Part shown: one piece after another, positions 1 to 5,297 of the stretch
How positions within the stretch are numbered: the first letter of the stretch is position 1
Layout: each line of letters starts with the position of its first letter
Origin: an uncultured Ruminococcus sp.
GTDB lineage: Bacteria > Bacillota > Clostridia > Oscillospirales > Ruminococcaceae
Reading direction: 5' to 3'
Assembly: GCA_947589205.1 (NCBI GenBank)
Contig: CANQCJ010000153.1
Span: 1-5,297 of the forward strand
Length of the DNA: 5,297 nt
Notes under the pieces: model-generated
Told to the model about the DNA's origin: nothing
Database searches by the model: none
Seen by the model: the letters and a program-made list of their open reading frames with translations, nothing else
Position numbers and translations under genes: made by a program

Positions 1-281
1 GCATTTACACGATAAGCTATTTTTCACAGCTTACCCCCGATACCGAGCAGCCGGTGACGTTTGCGGTAAGAAGCAATCAGACGGAGCTTCCCGCCGCTGC
101 GGAAACGCGCACCTTGCCTGCCGGAACGCCCGCCGAATTTGTCGGAACGCTCATAGCTCAGCTCAACGCGGGAGATACCGTGGATATGGCGATAAGCGCG
201 CCGTCAGCGCTCAATGCCGCTCTTTCGGACGGCCTTAATTCAAGACTGATCCTGACAAAGATAGCCGATCTGCCCGCTTAA
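1..281 (+). CDS. C-terminal fragment of a probable collagen-like/BclA-type surface protein (5' end outside window)
   Basis: The reading frame is open from the window edge (first whole codon at 3) to a TAA at 279-281, giving the last 92 residues of a longer protein. A GTG at 54 lies in this frame, but there is no convincing ribosome binding site before it and the coding pattern continues upstream, so I treat the gene as cut by the window edge. The fragment has alternating hydrophobic stretches: a YTISYF strand near its start, then VTFAV, an ELPAAA turn, FVGTLIAQL, a GDTV turn, and a final LILTKIA strand. This order resembles the C1q/TNF-like jelly-roll domain that ends bacterial collagen-like (Gly-X-Y) and exosporium proteins such as BclA, where it trimerises the stalk. 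If so, a Gly-X-Y repeat region should lie just outside the window. No catalytic motif or membrane anchor is visible. The family call rests on pattern recognition only; a hypothetical protein is the fallback. Confidence 0.55.
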   Translation, partial: IYTISYFSQLTPDTEQPVTFAVRSNQTELPAAAETRTLPAGTPAEFVGTLIAQLNAGDTVDMAISAPSALNAALSDGLNSRLILTKIADLPA

Positions 282-323
282 AAAACGAAAAAAATCGAAG
301 CGGCATAATAGGTTTTAAAAATA

Positions 324-357
324 TCAGCCGACCGTGTTTTTTTACGCGGTCGGCTGA
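324..357 (-). terminator. Rho-independent terminator of uvrA
   Basis: A 13-bp stem (324-336 with 345-357, including one G-U type pair) encloses an 8-nt T/A loop. Read on the minus strand, the stem lies 8 bases beyond the uvrA stop codon and is followed by TATTTTT, a proper U-rich tail. On the plus strand the stem is followed by CAGTATATTTA, which is a poor tail, so the element is mainly a uvrA terminator. It may still slow polymerase leaving the convergent plus-strand gene, which has no other hairpin in the gap. Confidence 0.85.
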
Positions 358-365
358 CAGTATAT

Positions 366-3200
366 TTACTCTTTATAAAGCATGCCCTTCAGATATTCTC
401 CGGTATAGGAATTTTCACAGCGAGCCACTTCTTCGGGCGTTCCGGTGCAGACGATATTTCCGCCGCCGTCTCCGCCGTCGGGACCGAGATCTATTATATA
501 GTCGGCGGATTTGATAACATCGAGATTGTGTTCTATGACCAAAACGGTGTTTCCCGAACCGGCAAGCTTTTGCAGCACCTCGATAAGCTTATGAACGTCC
601 GCGGAATGAAGTCCGGTAGTCGGTTCGTCGAGGATATAGAAGGTCTTTCCTGTCGCGCGCTTTGAAAGCTCTGCGGCAAGCTTTACTCTCTGCGCTTCGC
701 CTCCCGAAAGAGTCGTAGCGGGCTGACCTATCTTTATATATCCGAGACCTACCTCGGCAAGCGTGCTGAGTCTGCGCTTTATCGAAGGGATACTGTCGAA
801 AAATCTTACGCCCTCCTCAACGGTCATTTCCAGTACGTCATAAATGCTCTTGCCTTTGTATTTTACCTCGAGCGTTTCACGGTTGTAGCGTTTTCCTCCG
901 CAGACCTCGCAGGGAACGTAAACGTCAGGCAGAAAGTGCATCTCTATTTTCAGTATGCCGCCGCCCTCGCAGGCTTCGCAGCGTCCTCCGCGGACGTTAA
1001 AGGAAAATCTTCCAGCGCTGTAGCCGCGCTGTTTTGCGTCGGCTGTAGCCGCAAAAAGCTCGCGTATATCCGAAAAAACTCCGGTGTATGTCGCGGGATT
1101 TGAACGCGGCGTTCTGCCTATAGGCGACTGGTCGATATGAATGACCTTATCGAGAAGCTCGAGACCCTCCATCGCTTTGAATTTTCCCGGCTTCGTTCTC
1201 GCGCGGTTGAGCTTTAAGGAAAGCTCCTTGCTGATTATCTCGTTGACAAGCGACGATTTTCCCGAACCCGAAACGCCGGTAACACAGGTGAACGTGCCGA
1301 GAGGGATCTTAACGTCTATGCCTTTTAAATTATTCTCGGCTGCGCCCCTAACGACAAGAAAACCGCCGCTGCCCTTTCTGCGTTCGTCGGGGACGGGTAT
1401 CTTTATCTCGCCGGACAGATATTTTCCGGTAAGCGATTTTTTGCACTTCATTATTTTATCTATCGTGCCGGCGCAGACTATCTCGCCGCCGTGTACTCCC
1501 GCGCCGGGACCTACATCGACTATATAATCAGCCGCGCGCATGGTGTCCTCGTCATGCTCCACCACGATAAGTGTATTTCCGAGATCTCTGAGGCGTTTTA
1601 ACGTGGCGATAAGCTTATCGTTGTCCTTCTGGTGAAGTCCTATCGAGGGCTCGTCGAGAATATACAGCACTCCCATAAGCGACGAGCCTATCTGCGTGGC
1701 AAGCCTTATACGCTGGCTCTCGCCGCCCGAAAGCGTTCCGCTCGACCGCGCAAGGGTAAGATATTCAAGCCCGACGCTCTGCAAAAATCCGAGACGTTCT
1801 TTTATTTCCTTGATTATCCTCTCGCCGATGATGCGTTCGCGCTTATTAAGCTGCAGGCTTTCAAAAAATTCAAGCTCCTTTGTTACCGAAAGCTGCGTCA
1901 GACTGTATATATCCATACCGCCGACCGTGACCGAAAGACTGTCGCTCCTTAGTCTTTTTCCGTGACAGTCGGGACATTCGCACTCGTGCATATAGCCCTC
2001 CAGCTCGGCTTTAGCCGCGTCGGTGACGTTTTCTTTATTGTATCTTCTTTCAAGATTGTTTATTACTCCCTCAAAGGAAGCGGTGTACAAATCCCCGAAC
2101 CAGCCTACTCCCCTTTGAAGCTCGAGCTGTCTGCCGTTCGTTCCGTATAAAAATACGTCAAGCTCTTCCTTTGAAAGGTATTTTACGGGCAGATCGAGCG
2201 ATATGCCGTATTCGCGCGAGATCGCTTCATAGTAATTCATAGCGATGGAATCCTCTCCCAAAGAATTCCAGCCGCTTGCCTTTATCGCGCCCTCTCTTAT
2301 CGAAAGCTCGGTATCCGGTATCACAAGGTCGGGATCTACCTTTTTAAATACGCCCAGTCCTGTGCAGGTCGGACAGGCTCCGAACGGATTGTTGAACGAA
2401 AACATTCTCGGCACAAGCTCCGGCATAGATATGCCGTGCTCCGGACAGGAATAGCTCGTTGAAAACATCATCTGCTCTCCGTCTATCACATCGACCACAA
2501 TAATTCCGCCCGTGAGCGAATTTATCGTTTCTATCGAATCGGCAAGCCTTCCCTTTATCCCGTCTTTTATGACAAGTCTGTCCACAATGATCTCTATAAG
2601 ATGCTTTTTATTTTTATCAAGCTTTATCTCTTCGTCAAGATCATATATCTCTCCGTCTATCTTTACGCGCACATAGCCTGCCTTTCTTGCCTTTTCAAGC
2701 TCTCGCTTGTGCTCGCCCTTTCTTCCGCTGACTATCGGCGCTAAAAGCTGTATCCTCGTGCGCTCCGGCAGCTCCATTATCTTATCAACTATCTGATCTA
2801 CCGACTGCTGTCTTATCTCTCTGCCGCATACAGGACAATGCGGTACGCCTATGCGCGCATAGAGCAGTCTTAAATAGTCGTAGATCTCCGTGACAGTGCC
2901 GACTGTCGAACGCGGATTTTTTGACGTCGTTTTCTGGTCTATGGAAATAGCCGGAGAAAGCCCTTCGATCGAATCAACATCGGGCTTTTCCATTTGTCCG
3001 AGAAACTGTCTGGCATATGATGACAGCGACTCCATATATCTTCTCTGACCGTCCGCAAATATCGTATCGAACGCGAGAGAGGATTTTCCCGAACCGCTCA
3101 GACCCGTTATAACTATAAGCTTATCGCGCGGTATCTCGACATCGACATTTTTGAGATTATGCTCCCGCGCTCCGCGTATGACTATTTTATTATCCTTCAT
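366..3200 (-). CDS. uvrA: UvrABC system protein A (excinuclease ABC subunit A)
   Basis: UvrA is the cytoplasmic DNA-damage sensor of nucleotide excision repair: a dimeric ABC ATPase that finds lesions with UvrB and is recruited to stalled polymerase by Mfd. At 944 residues it has the family's normal length and no break. Visible in order: Walker A GLSGSGKSS (33-41); SIDQ Q-loop (about 86-89); CPVC (122-125); the UvrB-binding region (about 130-245); a zinc module with C252-x2-H255 and C276-x2-C279; the insertion domain (about 285-400); C409-x2-C412; signature LSGGESQR (490-497); Walker B ending in D516-E517; H-loop EHD (548-550). The second half repeats this with Walker A GVSGSGKSS (642-650), HIDQ (688-691), a C4 zinc finger (C741, C744, C764, C767), LSGGEAQR (831-838), D858-E859 and H891. 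The ATG start fits the usual family N-terminus and no other in-frame start lies nearby upstream. The one departure is histidine at 255. It is transcribed alone, divergently from pth-mfd; no uvrB is adjacent. Confidence 0.98.
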   Translation of the reverse strand: MKDNKIVIRGAREHNLKNVDVEIPRDKLIVITGLSGSGKSSLAFDTIFADGQRRYMESLSSYARQFLGQMEKPDVDSIEGLSPAISIDQKTTSKNPRSTVGTVTEIYDYLRLLYARIGVPHCPVCGREIRQQSVDQIVDKIMELPERTRIQLLAPIVSGRKGEHKRELEKARKAGYVRVKIDGEIYDLDEEIKLDKNKKHLIEIIVDRLVIKDGIKGRLADSIETINSLTGGIIVVDVIDGEQMMFSTSYSCPEHGISMPELVPRMFSFNNPFGACPTCTGLGVFKKVDPDLVIPDTELSIREGAIKASGWNSLGEDSIAMNYYEAISREYGISLDLPVKYLSKEELDVFLYGTNGRQLELQRGVGWFGDLYTASFEGVINNLERRYNKENVTDAAKAELEGYMHECECPDCHGKRLRSDSLSVTVGGMDIYSLTQLSVTKELEFFESLQLNKRERIIGERIIKEIKERLGFLQSVGLEYLTLARSSGTLSGGESQRIRLATQIGSSLMGVLYILDEPSIGLHQKDNDKLIATLKRLRDLGNTLIVVEHDEDTMRAADYIVDVGPGAGVHGGEIVCAGTIDKIMKCKKSLTGKYLSGEIKIPVPDERRKGSGGFLVVRGAAENNLKGIDVKIPLGTFTCVTGVSGSGKSSLVNEIISKELSLKLNRARTKPGKFKAMEGLELLDKVIHIDQSPIGRTPRSNPATYTGVFSDIRELFAATADAKQRGYSAGRFSFNVRGGRCEACEGGGILKIEMHFLPDVYVPCEVCGGKRYNRETLEVKYKGKSIYDVLEMTVEEGVRFFDSIPSIKRRLSTLAEVGLGYIKIGQPATTLSGGEAQRVKLAAELSKRATGKTFYILDEPTTGLHSADVHKLIEVLQKLAGSGNTVLVIEHNLDVIKSADYIIDLGPDGGDGGGNIVCTGTPEEVARCENSYTGEYLKGMLYKE

Positions 3201-3215
3201 ATTTTTCTTTAAACA

Positions 3216-3221
3216 CTCCTT
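3216..3221 (-). promoter_or_regulatory. Ribosome binding site of uvrA with long spacing
   Basis: AAGGAG on the minus strand is the only strong Shine-Dalgarno sequence upstream of uvrA. It is 15 nt from the ATG at 3200, longer than the usual 5-10 nt. No ATG, GTG or TTG lies in frame between the site and the ATG, so the start stands; a weak AAAG closer to the start could add pairing. The spacing suggests less than maximal translation, which is inference. Confidence 0.7.
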
Positions 3222-3237
3222 TTCAGATACATTATTT

Positions 3238-3266
3238 ATTATATCACCTATTAATAAACTCTACAA
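3238..3266 (-). promoter_or_regulatory. Probable uvrA promoter (sigma-A type, extended -10)
   Basis: On the minus strand, a -35 box TTGTAG (3261-3266) is followed by a 17-nt spacer and a perfect -10 box TATAAT (3238-3243). A TG dinucleotide sits one base before the -10 box, making it an extended -10. Transcription should begin near 3231, giving a leader of about 30 nt that contains the AAGGAG site. The exact start is inferred from spacing. Confidence 0.82.
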
Positions 3267-3280
3267 TAGTATTAATAAAC
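3249..3280 (+). repeat. Pair of 11-bp direct repeats flanking the uvrA -35 box
   Basis: TATTAATAAAC occurs exactly at 3249-3259 and 3270-3280, 21 bp apart start to start, which is two turns of B-form DNA. One copy lies in the uvrA promoter spacer; the other lies just upstream of the -35 box and touches the SOS-like site. The repeats may be a tandem binding site for a regulator or simply AT-rich DNA; the sequence alone does not decide. Confidence 0.6.
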
Positions 3281-3293
3281 GAAAATTTGTTCG
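3280..3293 (-). promoter_or_regulatory. Candidate LexA (SOS) operator of uvrA
   Basis: Read in the uvrA direction the site is CGAACAAATTTTCG. It matches the Gram-positive LexA/DinR consensus CGAACRNRYGTTYG at all but one position (T instead of G in the right half). It lies 13 bp upstream of the uvrA -35 box. In Bacillus subtilis uvrA is in the SOS regulon (uvrBA), which makes the position meaningful. The right half-site is imperfect, and a site upstream of the -35 may repress less strongly than one overlapping the promoter. Confidence 0.6.
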
Positions 3294-3351
3294 CTGTTTT
3301 GTGCATTTTTACTTGCATATTTAAACGCTTTTTACCGAAAATACCCCACAC

Positions 3352-3403
3352 TAATATTAATTTTGCACTTGAAAAAAAGAAATATTTGTGTTATAATATT
3401 AAT
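3352..3403 (+). repeat. Pair of 10-bp AT-rich direct repeats around the pth promoter
   Basis: TAATATTAAT occurs exactly at 3352-3361 and 3394-3403, 42 bp apart (four helical turns). The first copy is just upstream of the pth -35 box; the second overlaps the end of the -10 box and reaches the expected transcription start. It shares the core TATTAAT with the repeats on the uvrA side. The low complexity makes chance a real possibility. Confidence 0.45.
3369..3397 (+). promoter_or_regulatory. Promoter of the pth-mfd operon (near-consensus, extended -10)
   Basis: A -35 box TTGAAA (3369-3374) is followed by exactly 17 nt and a perfect -10 box TATAAT (3392-3397). TG at 3389-3390 makes an extended -10, and the spacer begins with an A-tract. 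The predicted start is near 3404, giving a leader of about 34 nt before the pth ATG. This is a strong sigma-A promoter with no clear repressor site, which suits constitutive expression of pth and mfd. Confidence 0.85.
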
Positions 3404-3412
3404 CGGCATAAT

Positions 3413-3423
3413 TTAACTGTTAA
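3413..3423. promoter_or_regulatory. Small perfect dyad (TTAAC-T-GTTAA) in the pth leader
   Basis: An 11-bp perfect palindrome with a one-base centre lies about 10-20 nt after the predicted pth transcription start, with its last bases running into the AAGGAG ribosome binding site. A one-base loop cannot fold as an RNA hairpin, so if functional it would be a DNA-binding site. No regulator can be named, and chance is plausible in AT-rich sequence. Confidence 0.3.
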
Positions 3424-3427
3424 GGAG
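3422..3427 (+). promoter_or_regulatory. Ribosome binding site that fixes the pth start
   Basis: AAGGAG lies 10 nt before the ATG at 3438. It decides the start of pth, because the protein has an unusual N-terminal extension and no other ATG, GTG or TTG occurs in frame before the conserved GLGNPG motif. Confidence 0.85.
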
Positions 3428-3437
3428 AAAGGATAAA

Positions 3438-4064
3438 ATGAGCATTTGGGACGCTTTTGACAGGATCTCGGCTAATAAGCCGAAAAGCTCCGCGAAGATA
3501 GGCTTTATAATAGCCGGTCTGGGGAATCCGGGCATACAGTATGAAAATTCGCGGCACAACGCGGGTTTTATGGCTGTCGAAGCTTTGGAAAAAAAATATT
3601 CTATAAATAACTATTCCCATAAATTCAAGTCGCTCTGCGCCGATACGACTATAGGAGGCGCGCGCTGTCTTGTCTTAAAGCCCGAAACTTATATGAACAA
3701 CAGCGGCGAAGCGATCCTGCTTGCTATGAATTATTACAAGATACCGCTTGAAAATGTGCTTGTGATATTTGACGATATTTCCCTCGAGCCGTCTCATATA
3801 AGGATAAAACGCAAGGGCAGCGCGGGCGGTCACAACGGGATAAAAAGCATTATCGCGCTTTGCGGCGGAGAGGATTTCCCGAGGATAAAGCTCGGCGTGG
3901 GCGCAAAGCCTCACCCGGACTACGATCTTGCCGATTGGGTGCTTGGAAAATTCAATGATGAGCAGCGTCAAGCCTTCGATTCGCGGCTGGACGACGTATG
4001 CTCCGCCGCCGAGCTGATAGTTTCGGGTAATATCAACGAAGCTATGAACCGATACAACAAATAA
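3438..4064 (+). CDS. pth: Peptidyl-tRNA hydrolase with N-terminal extension
   Basis: Pth cleaves the ester bond of peptidyl-tRNA released from stalled ribosomes, returning free tRNA; it is a soluble cytoplasmic monomer and normally essential. The bacterial Pth family signature is clear: GLGNPG (27-32), with N30 matching Asn10 of E. coli; SRHNAGF (38-44), with catalytic H40 matching His20; KPETYMNNSG (81-90); FDD (111-113), with D112 matching Asp93; and GSAGGHNGIKSI (127-138), with N133 matching Asn114. The protein is 208 residues, a little longer than usual, because about 20 residues (MSIWDAFDRI onward, ending in a Lys/Ser-rich linker) precede the first strand of the fold. The AAGGAG site and the absence of another start support this long form. 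The first dozen residues could form a short amphipathic helix, which is inference. The stop codon overlaps the ribosome binding site of mfd, so the two genes are probably co-transcribed and perhaps translationally coupled, as is common in Firmicutes. Confidence 0.96.
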   Translation: MSIWDAFDRISANKPKSSAKIGFIIAGLGNPGIQYENSRHNAGFMAVEALEKKYSINNYSHKFKSLCADTTIGGARCLVLKPETYMNNSGEAILLAMNYYKIPLENVLVIFDDISLEPSHIRIKRKGSAGGHNGIKSIIALCGGEDFPRIKLGVGAKPHPDYDLADWVLGKFNDEQRQAFDSRLDDVCSAAELIVSGNINEAMNRYNK

Positions 4065-4068
4065 GGAA
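4063..4068 (+). promoter_or_regulatory. Ribosome binding site of mfd overlapping the pth stop codon
   Basis: AAGGAA begins in the TAA stop codon of pth (4062-4064) and lies 10 nt before the mfd ATG at 4079. Ribosomes ending pth therefore cover the mfd start site, favouring coupled translation. Confidence 0.75.
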
Positions 4069-4078
4069 CGCATTTGAC

Positions 4079-5297
4079 ATGAACATTTTTGATAAAATAA
4101 TTCACAAAACGCAGTTTTTCAACGAGCTTTACGACACCGTTTCCGGCGGCTATACGCCCGTTTCGGTTACCGGGGTCTCGGGTATACACAAGGCTCACAT
4201 TGTCTCCGCGCTCTCGCATGATACTCCCCTGCTGATGATCTGCGCCGATGAAGCCGCGGCTGTAAAAGCCGCAGACGATATAAATACGCTCAGCGATAAG
4301 CCGACCGCCTGCGTTTTTCCCGAAAAGGAATACATTTTCGCGCCTATGGAGGGCGCGTCGGACGAATATGAACGCCGCAGGATAGAAGCTCTTTCTCTTA
4401 TAAAAAACGGCGAGCGCAGAATTATCTGCGTTTCCTCAAACGCCGCGGCGCAGGCTACCATGCCGCCGGAGATCCTTGAAAAATACAGCTTTAAAATATC
4501 CGTCGGAGACGAGATATCTCTTGACGAGCTTTCAAAAAAGCTTATAGCGGGCGGTTATTCGCGCTGCGATATGGTAGAGGGTCAGGCGCAGTATTCGATA
4601 AGAGGCTCTGTCGTTGATATTTTCCCTGTCTCCGAACGCTTTCCGATAAGAATGGAGCTTTGGGGCGACGAGATCGACAGTCTGGCATATTTTGACACGC
4701 AGACGCAGCGGCGCACCGACCCGCTGGAAACGGCTGTCATTTCTCCGGCAAGAGAGATAATTTTTTCCTCCGTTGACGGGCTTTGCGAAAAAATAGACGC
4801 GCTTTCGGGCGCGGTCAGGGGCAAAAATGCCGACAAGATACGTTATCAGCTCCGCACCGACCGCGAATACGCTCAGTCGGGCATCATGCTTTCTAACGCC
4901 GATAAATATTATACCCTCGCTTACCCGACTCCCGCGTTTGTTTTTGATTATTTCAAAAAGGGCGTGTGCGTTGTCTCGGAATATGCTTCGGGCTGTGAAA
5001 ATCTTAAAAACTACATTTCAATTTTCAACGAGGAAATAAAACCGCTTTATGAAAGCGGCACGCTCTTTAAAGCTCTTGAAGGCTTTATACTTACCACGCC
5101 CGCAGAGCTTACTTCAAGGATCTTAAATATGCCGTCGATCTTTCTCGATACCTTTTTGCGGCAAAACGGCGATATAAAATTCCGTCGGCTGATAAACACC
5201 GACTGCCGTCAGACTGCCGGCTGGGGCGGAGGTATGGTCGCGCTCAACGAAGAGCTGCACGAATATATCGACAGCGGCTACTGCGTGGTGCTTCTTG
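4079..5297 (+). CDS. mfd: Transcription-repair coupling factor Mfd, N-terminal part (3' end outside window)
   Basis: Mfd is a DNA translocase that pushes stalled RNA polymerase off damaged DNA and recruits UvrA. The frame runs open from the ATG to the window edge, giving 406 codons of a protein that is usually about 1,150 residues. What is visible is the UvrB-like N-terminal module. A degenerate P-loop at about 31-38 (TGVSGIHK) lacks a functional Walker A, as expected for Mfd, whose ATPase lies further on. YIFAPMEGASDEYERRRIEAL (about 85-105) and the block VEGQAQYSIRGSVVDIFP (166-183) follow. After these come PIRMELWGDEIDS (189-201), the TQ-R segment (209-212) and ISPAREI (221-227), all matching the region that docks UvrA. 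Residues from about 240 to 406 match the less conserved middle part. The polymerase-interaction, helicase and C-terminal domains are missing only because the window ends. Start choice is supported by AAGGAA 10 nt upstream and by a typical Mfd N-terminus. It shares the pth promoter. Confidence 0.95.
   Translation, partial: MNIFDKIIHKTQFFNELYDTVSGGYTPVSVTGVSGIHKAHIVSALSHDTPLLMICADEAAAVKAADDINTLSDKPTACVFPEKEYIFAPMEGASDEYERRRIEALSLIKNGERRIICVSSNAAAQATMPPEILEKYSFKISVGDEISLDELSKKLIAGGYSRCDMVEGQAQYSIRGSVVDIFPVSERFPIRMELWGDEIDSLAYFDTQTQRRTDPLETAVISPAREIIFSSVDGLCEKIDALSGAVRGKNADKIRYQLRTDREYAQSGIMLSNADKYYTLAYPTPAFVFDYFKKGVCVVSEYASGCENLKNYISIFNEEIKPLYESGTLFKALEGFILTTPAELTSRILNMPSIFLDTFLRQNGDIKFRRLINTDCRQTAGWGGGMVALNEELHEYIDSGYCVVLL

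Noticed and set aside
54..281. A complete 75-residue gene starting at GTG 54
   Set aside because: The frame is open to the window edge, the residues before the GTG (including YTISYF) continue the same strand pattern, and no ribosome binding site precedes it.
324..357. A fully bidirectional terminator
   Set aside because: The stem is symmetric, but only the minus-strand side has a U-rich tail; the plus-strand side continues CAGTATATTTA.
1141..1527. Open frame of 128 codons on the plus strand inside uvrA
   Set aside because: It is antisense to intact, highly conserved uvrA coding sequence, has no ribosome binding site, and its product resembles no protein; it is a codon-bias shadow.
1632..1965. 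Two overlapping plus-strand frames inside uvrA
   Set aside because: Both lie opposite the ABC signature and Walker B region of uvrA, whose conserved frame explains the sequence.
1962..2454. Two further short plus-strand frames opposite uvrA (1962-2150 and 2245-2454)
   Set aside because: They lie opposite the insertion domain and zinc module of uvrA, with no ribosome binding site or recognisable product.
3363..3368. TTGCAC as the -35 box for pth
   Set aside because: Its spacing to TATAAT is 23 nt, too long; TTGAAA at 3369-3374 gives the ideal 17 nt.
301..3412. Shared 9-mer CGGCATAAT at 301-309 and 3404-3412
   Set aside because: A single short match in two AT-rich gaps on either side of uvrA; too short to support a flanking repeat or mobile-element end.
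3468..3483. Hairpin TCGGCT-AATA-AGCCGA in the 5' coding part of pth
   Set aside because: The 6-bp stem with a 4-base loop has no T tract for termination and does not cover the ribosome binding site; probably a chance dyad in coding sequence.
3438..4108. Similar N-termini of Pth (MSIWDAFDRI) and Mfd (MNIFDKIIHK), suggesting duplication of a leader
   Set aside because: Only four or five positions agree, the codons differ, and short N-terminal amphipathic starts are common; chance is the simpler view.
3420..4219. Minus-strand frames opposite pth and the start of mfd
   Set aside because: They are antisense to well-recognised genes, overlap the pth promoter leader, and lack start signals.
4195..5039. 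Short frames within mfd (two on the minus strand, one on the plus strand)
   Set aside because: The continuous mfd frame from 4079 to the window end encodes recognisable Mfd sequence throughout; these are shadows.

Overview
The window looks like a chromosomal housekeeping segment from a member of Bacillota, most likely class Clostridia. The reasons are the conserved pth-mfd gene pair, strong AAGGAG ribosome binding sites, consensus TTGnnn-17-TATAAT promoters in a very AT-rich intergenic gap, heavy use of ATA (Ile) codons mixed with GC-ending codons, and protein sequences of low-to-moderate GC Firmicute type. A finer placement (for example an uncultured Oscillospirales-type gut lineage) is only a guess.

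Layout from left to right: (1) The 3' end of an incomplete plus-strand gene (to 281). Its last 92 residues have the beta-strand pattern of the C1q/TNF-like C-terminal domain found on bacterial collagen-like and exosporium (BclA-type) surface proteins. (2) A short convergent gap with one strong hairpin terminator that serves uvrA. (3) A complete, intact uvrA on the minus strand (366-3200, 944 aa). (4) A 237-bp AT-rich divergent control region with one promoter for each side, a LexA/SOS-like operator just upstream of the uvrA promoter, and phased AT-rich direct repeats. (5) pth, peptidyl-tRNA hydrolase, with an extra N-terminal segment (3438-4064, plus). (6) The first 406 codons of mfd, the transcription-repair coupling factor (4079 to window end, plus), 14 nt after pth and probably in the same operon.

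How the genes work together: UvrA is the damage sensor of nucleotide excision repair. Mfd removes RNA polymerase stalled at lesions and recruits UvrA through its UvrB-like N-terminal module, which is the part encoded here. The two partners of transcription-coupled repair are thus divergently arranged around one control region, with pth (recycling of peptidyl-tRNA from aborted translation) riding in front of mfd. The SOS-like site is placed to control uvrA; the pth-mfd promoter is a near-consensus extended -10 promoter that looks constitutive.

I see no mobile element, CRISPR array, tRNA or rRNA, and no gene-free stretch longer than 300 bases. I found no clear evidence of a new biological system. 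The points most worth a second look are the regulatory architecture of the divergent gap, the N-terminal extension of Pth, the CxxH variant in a UvrA zinc module, and the identity of the truncated surface-like protein at the left edge.
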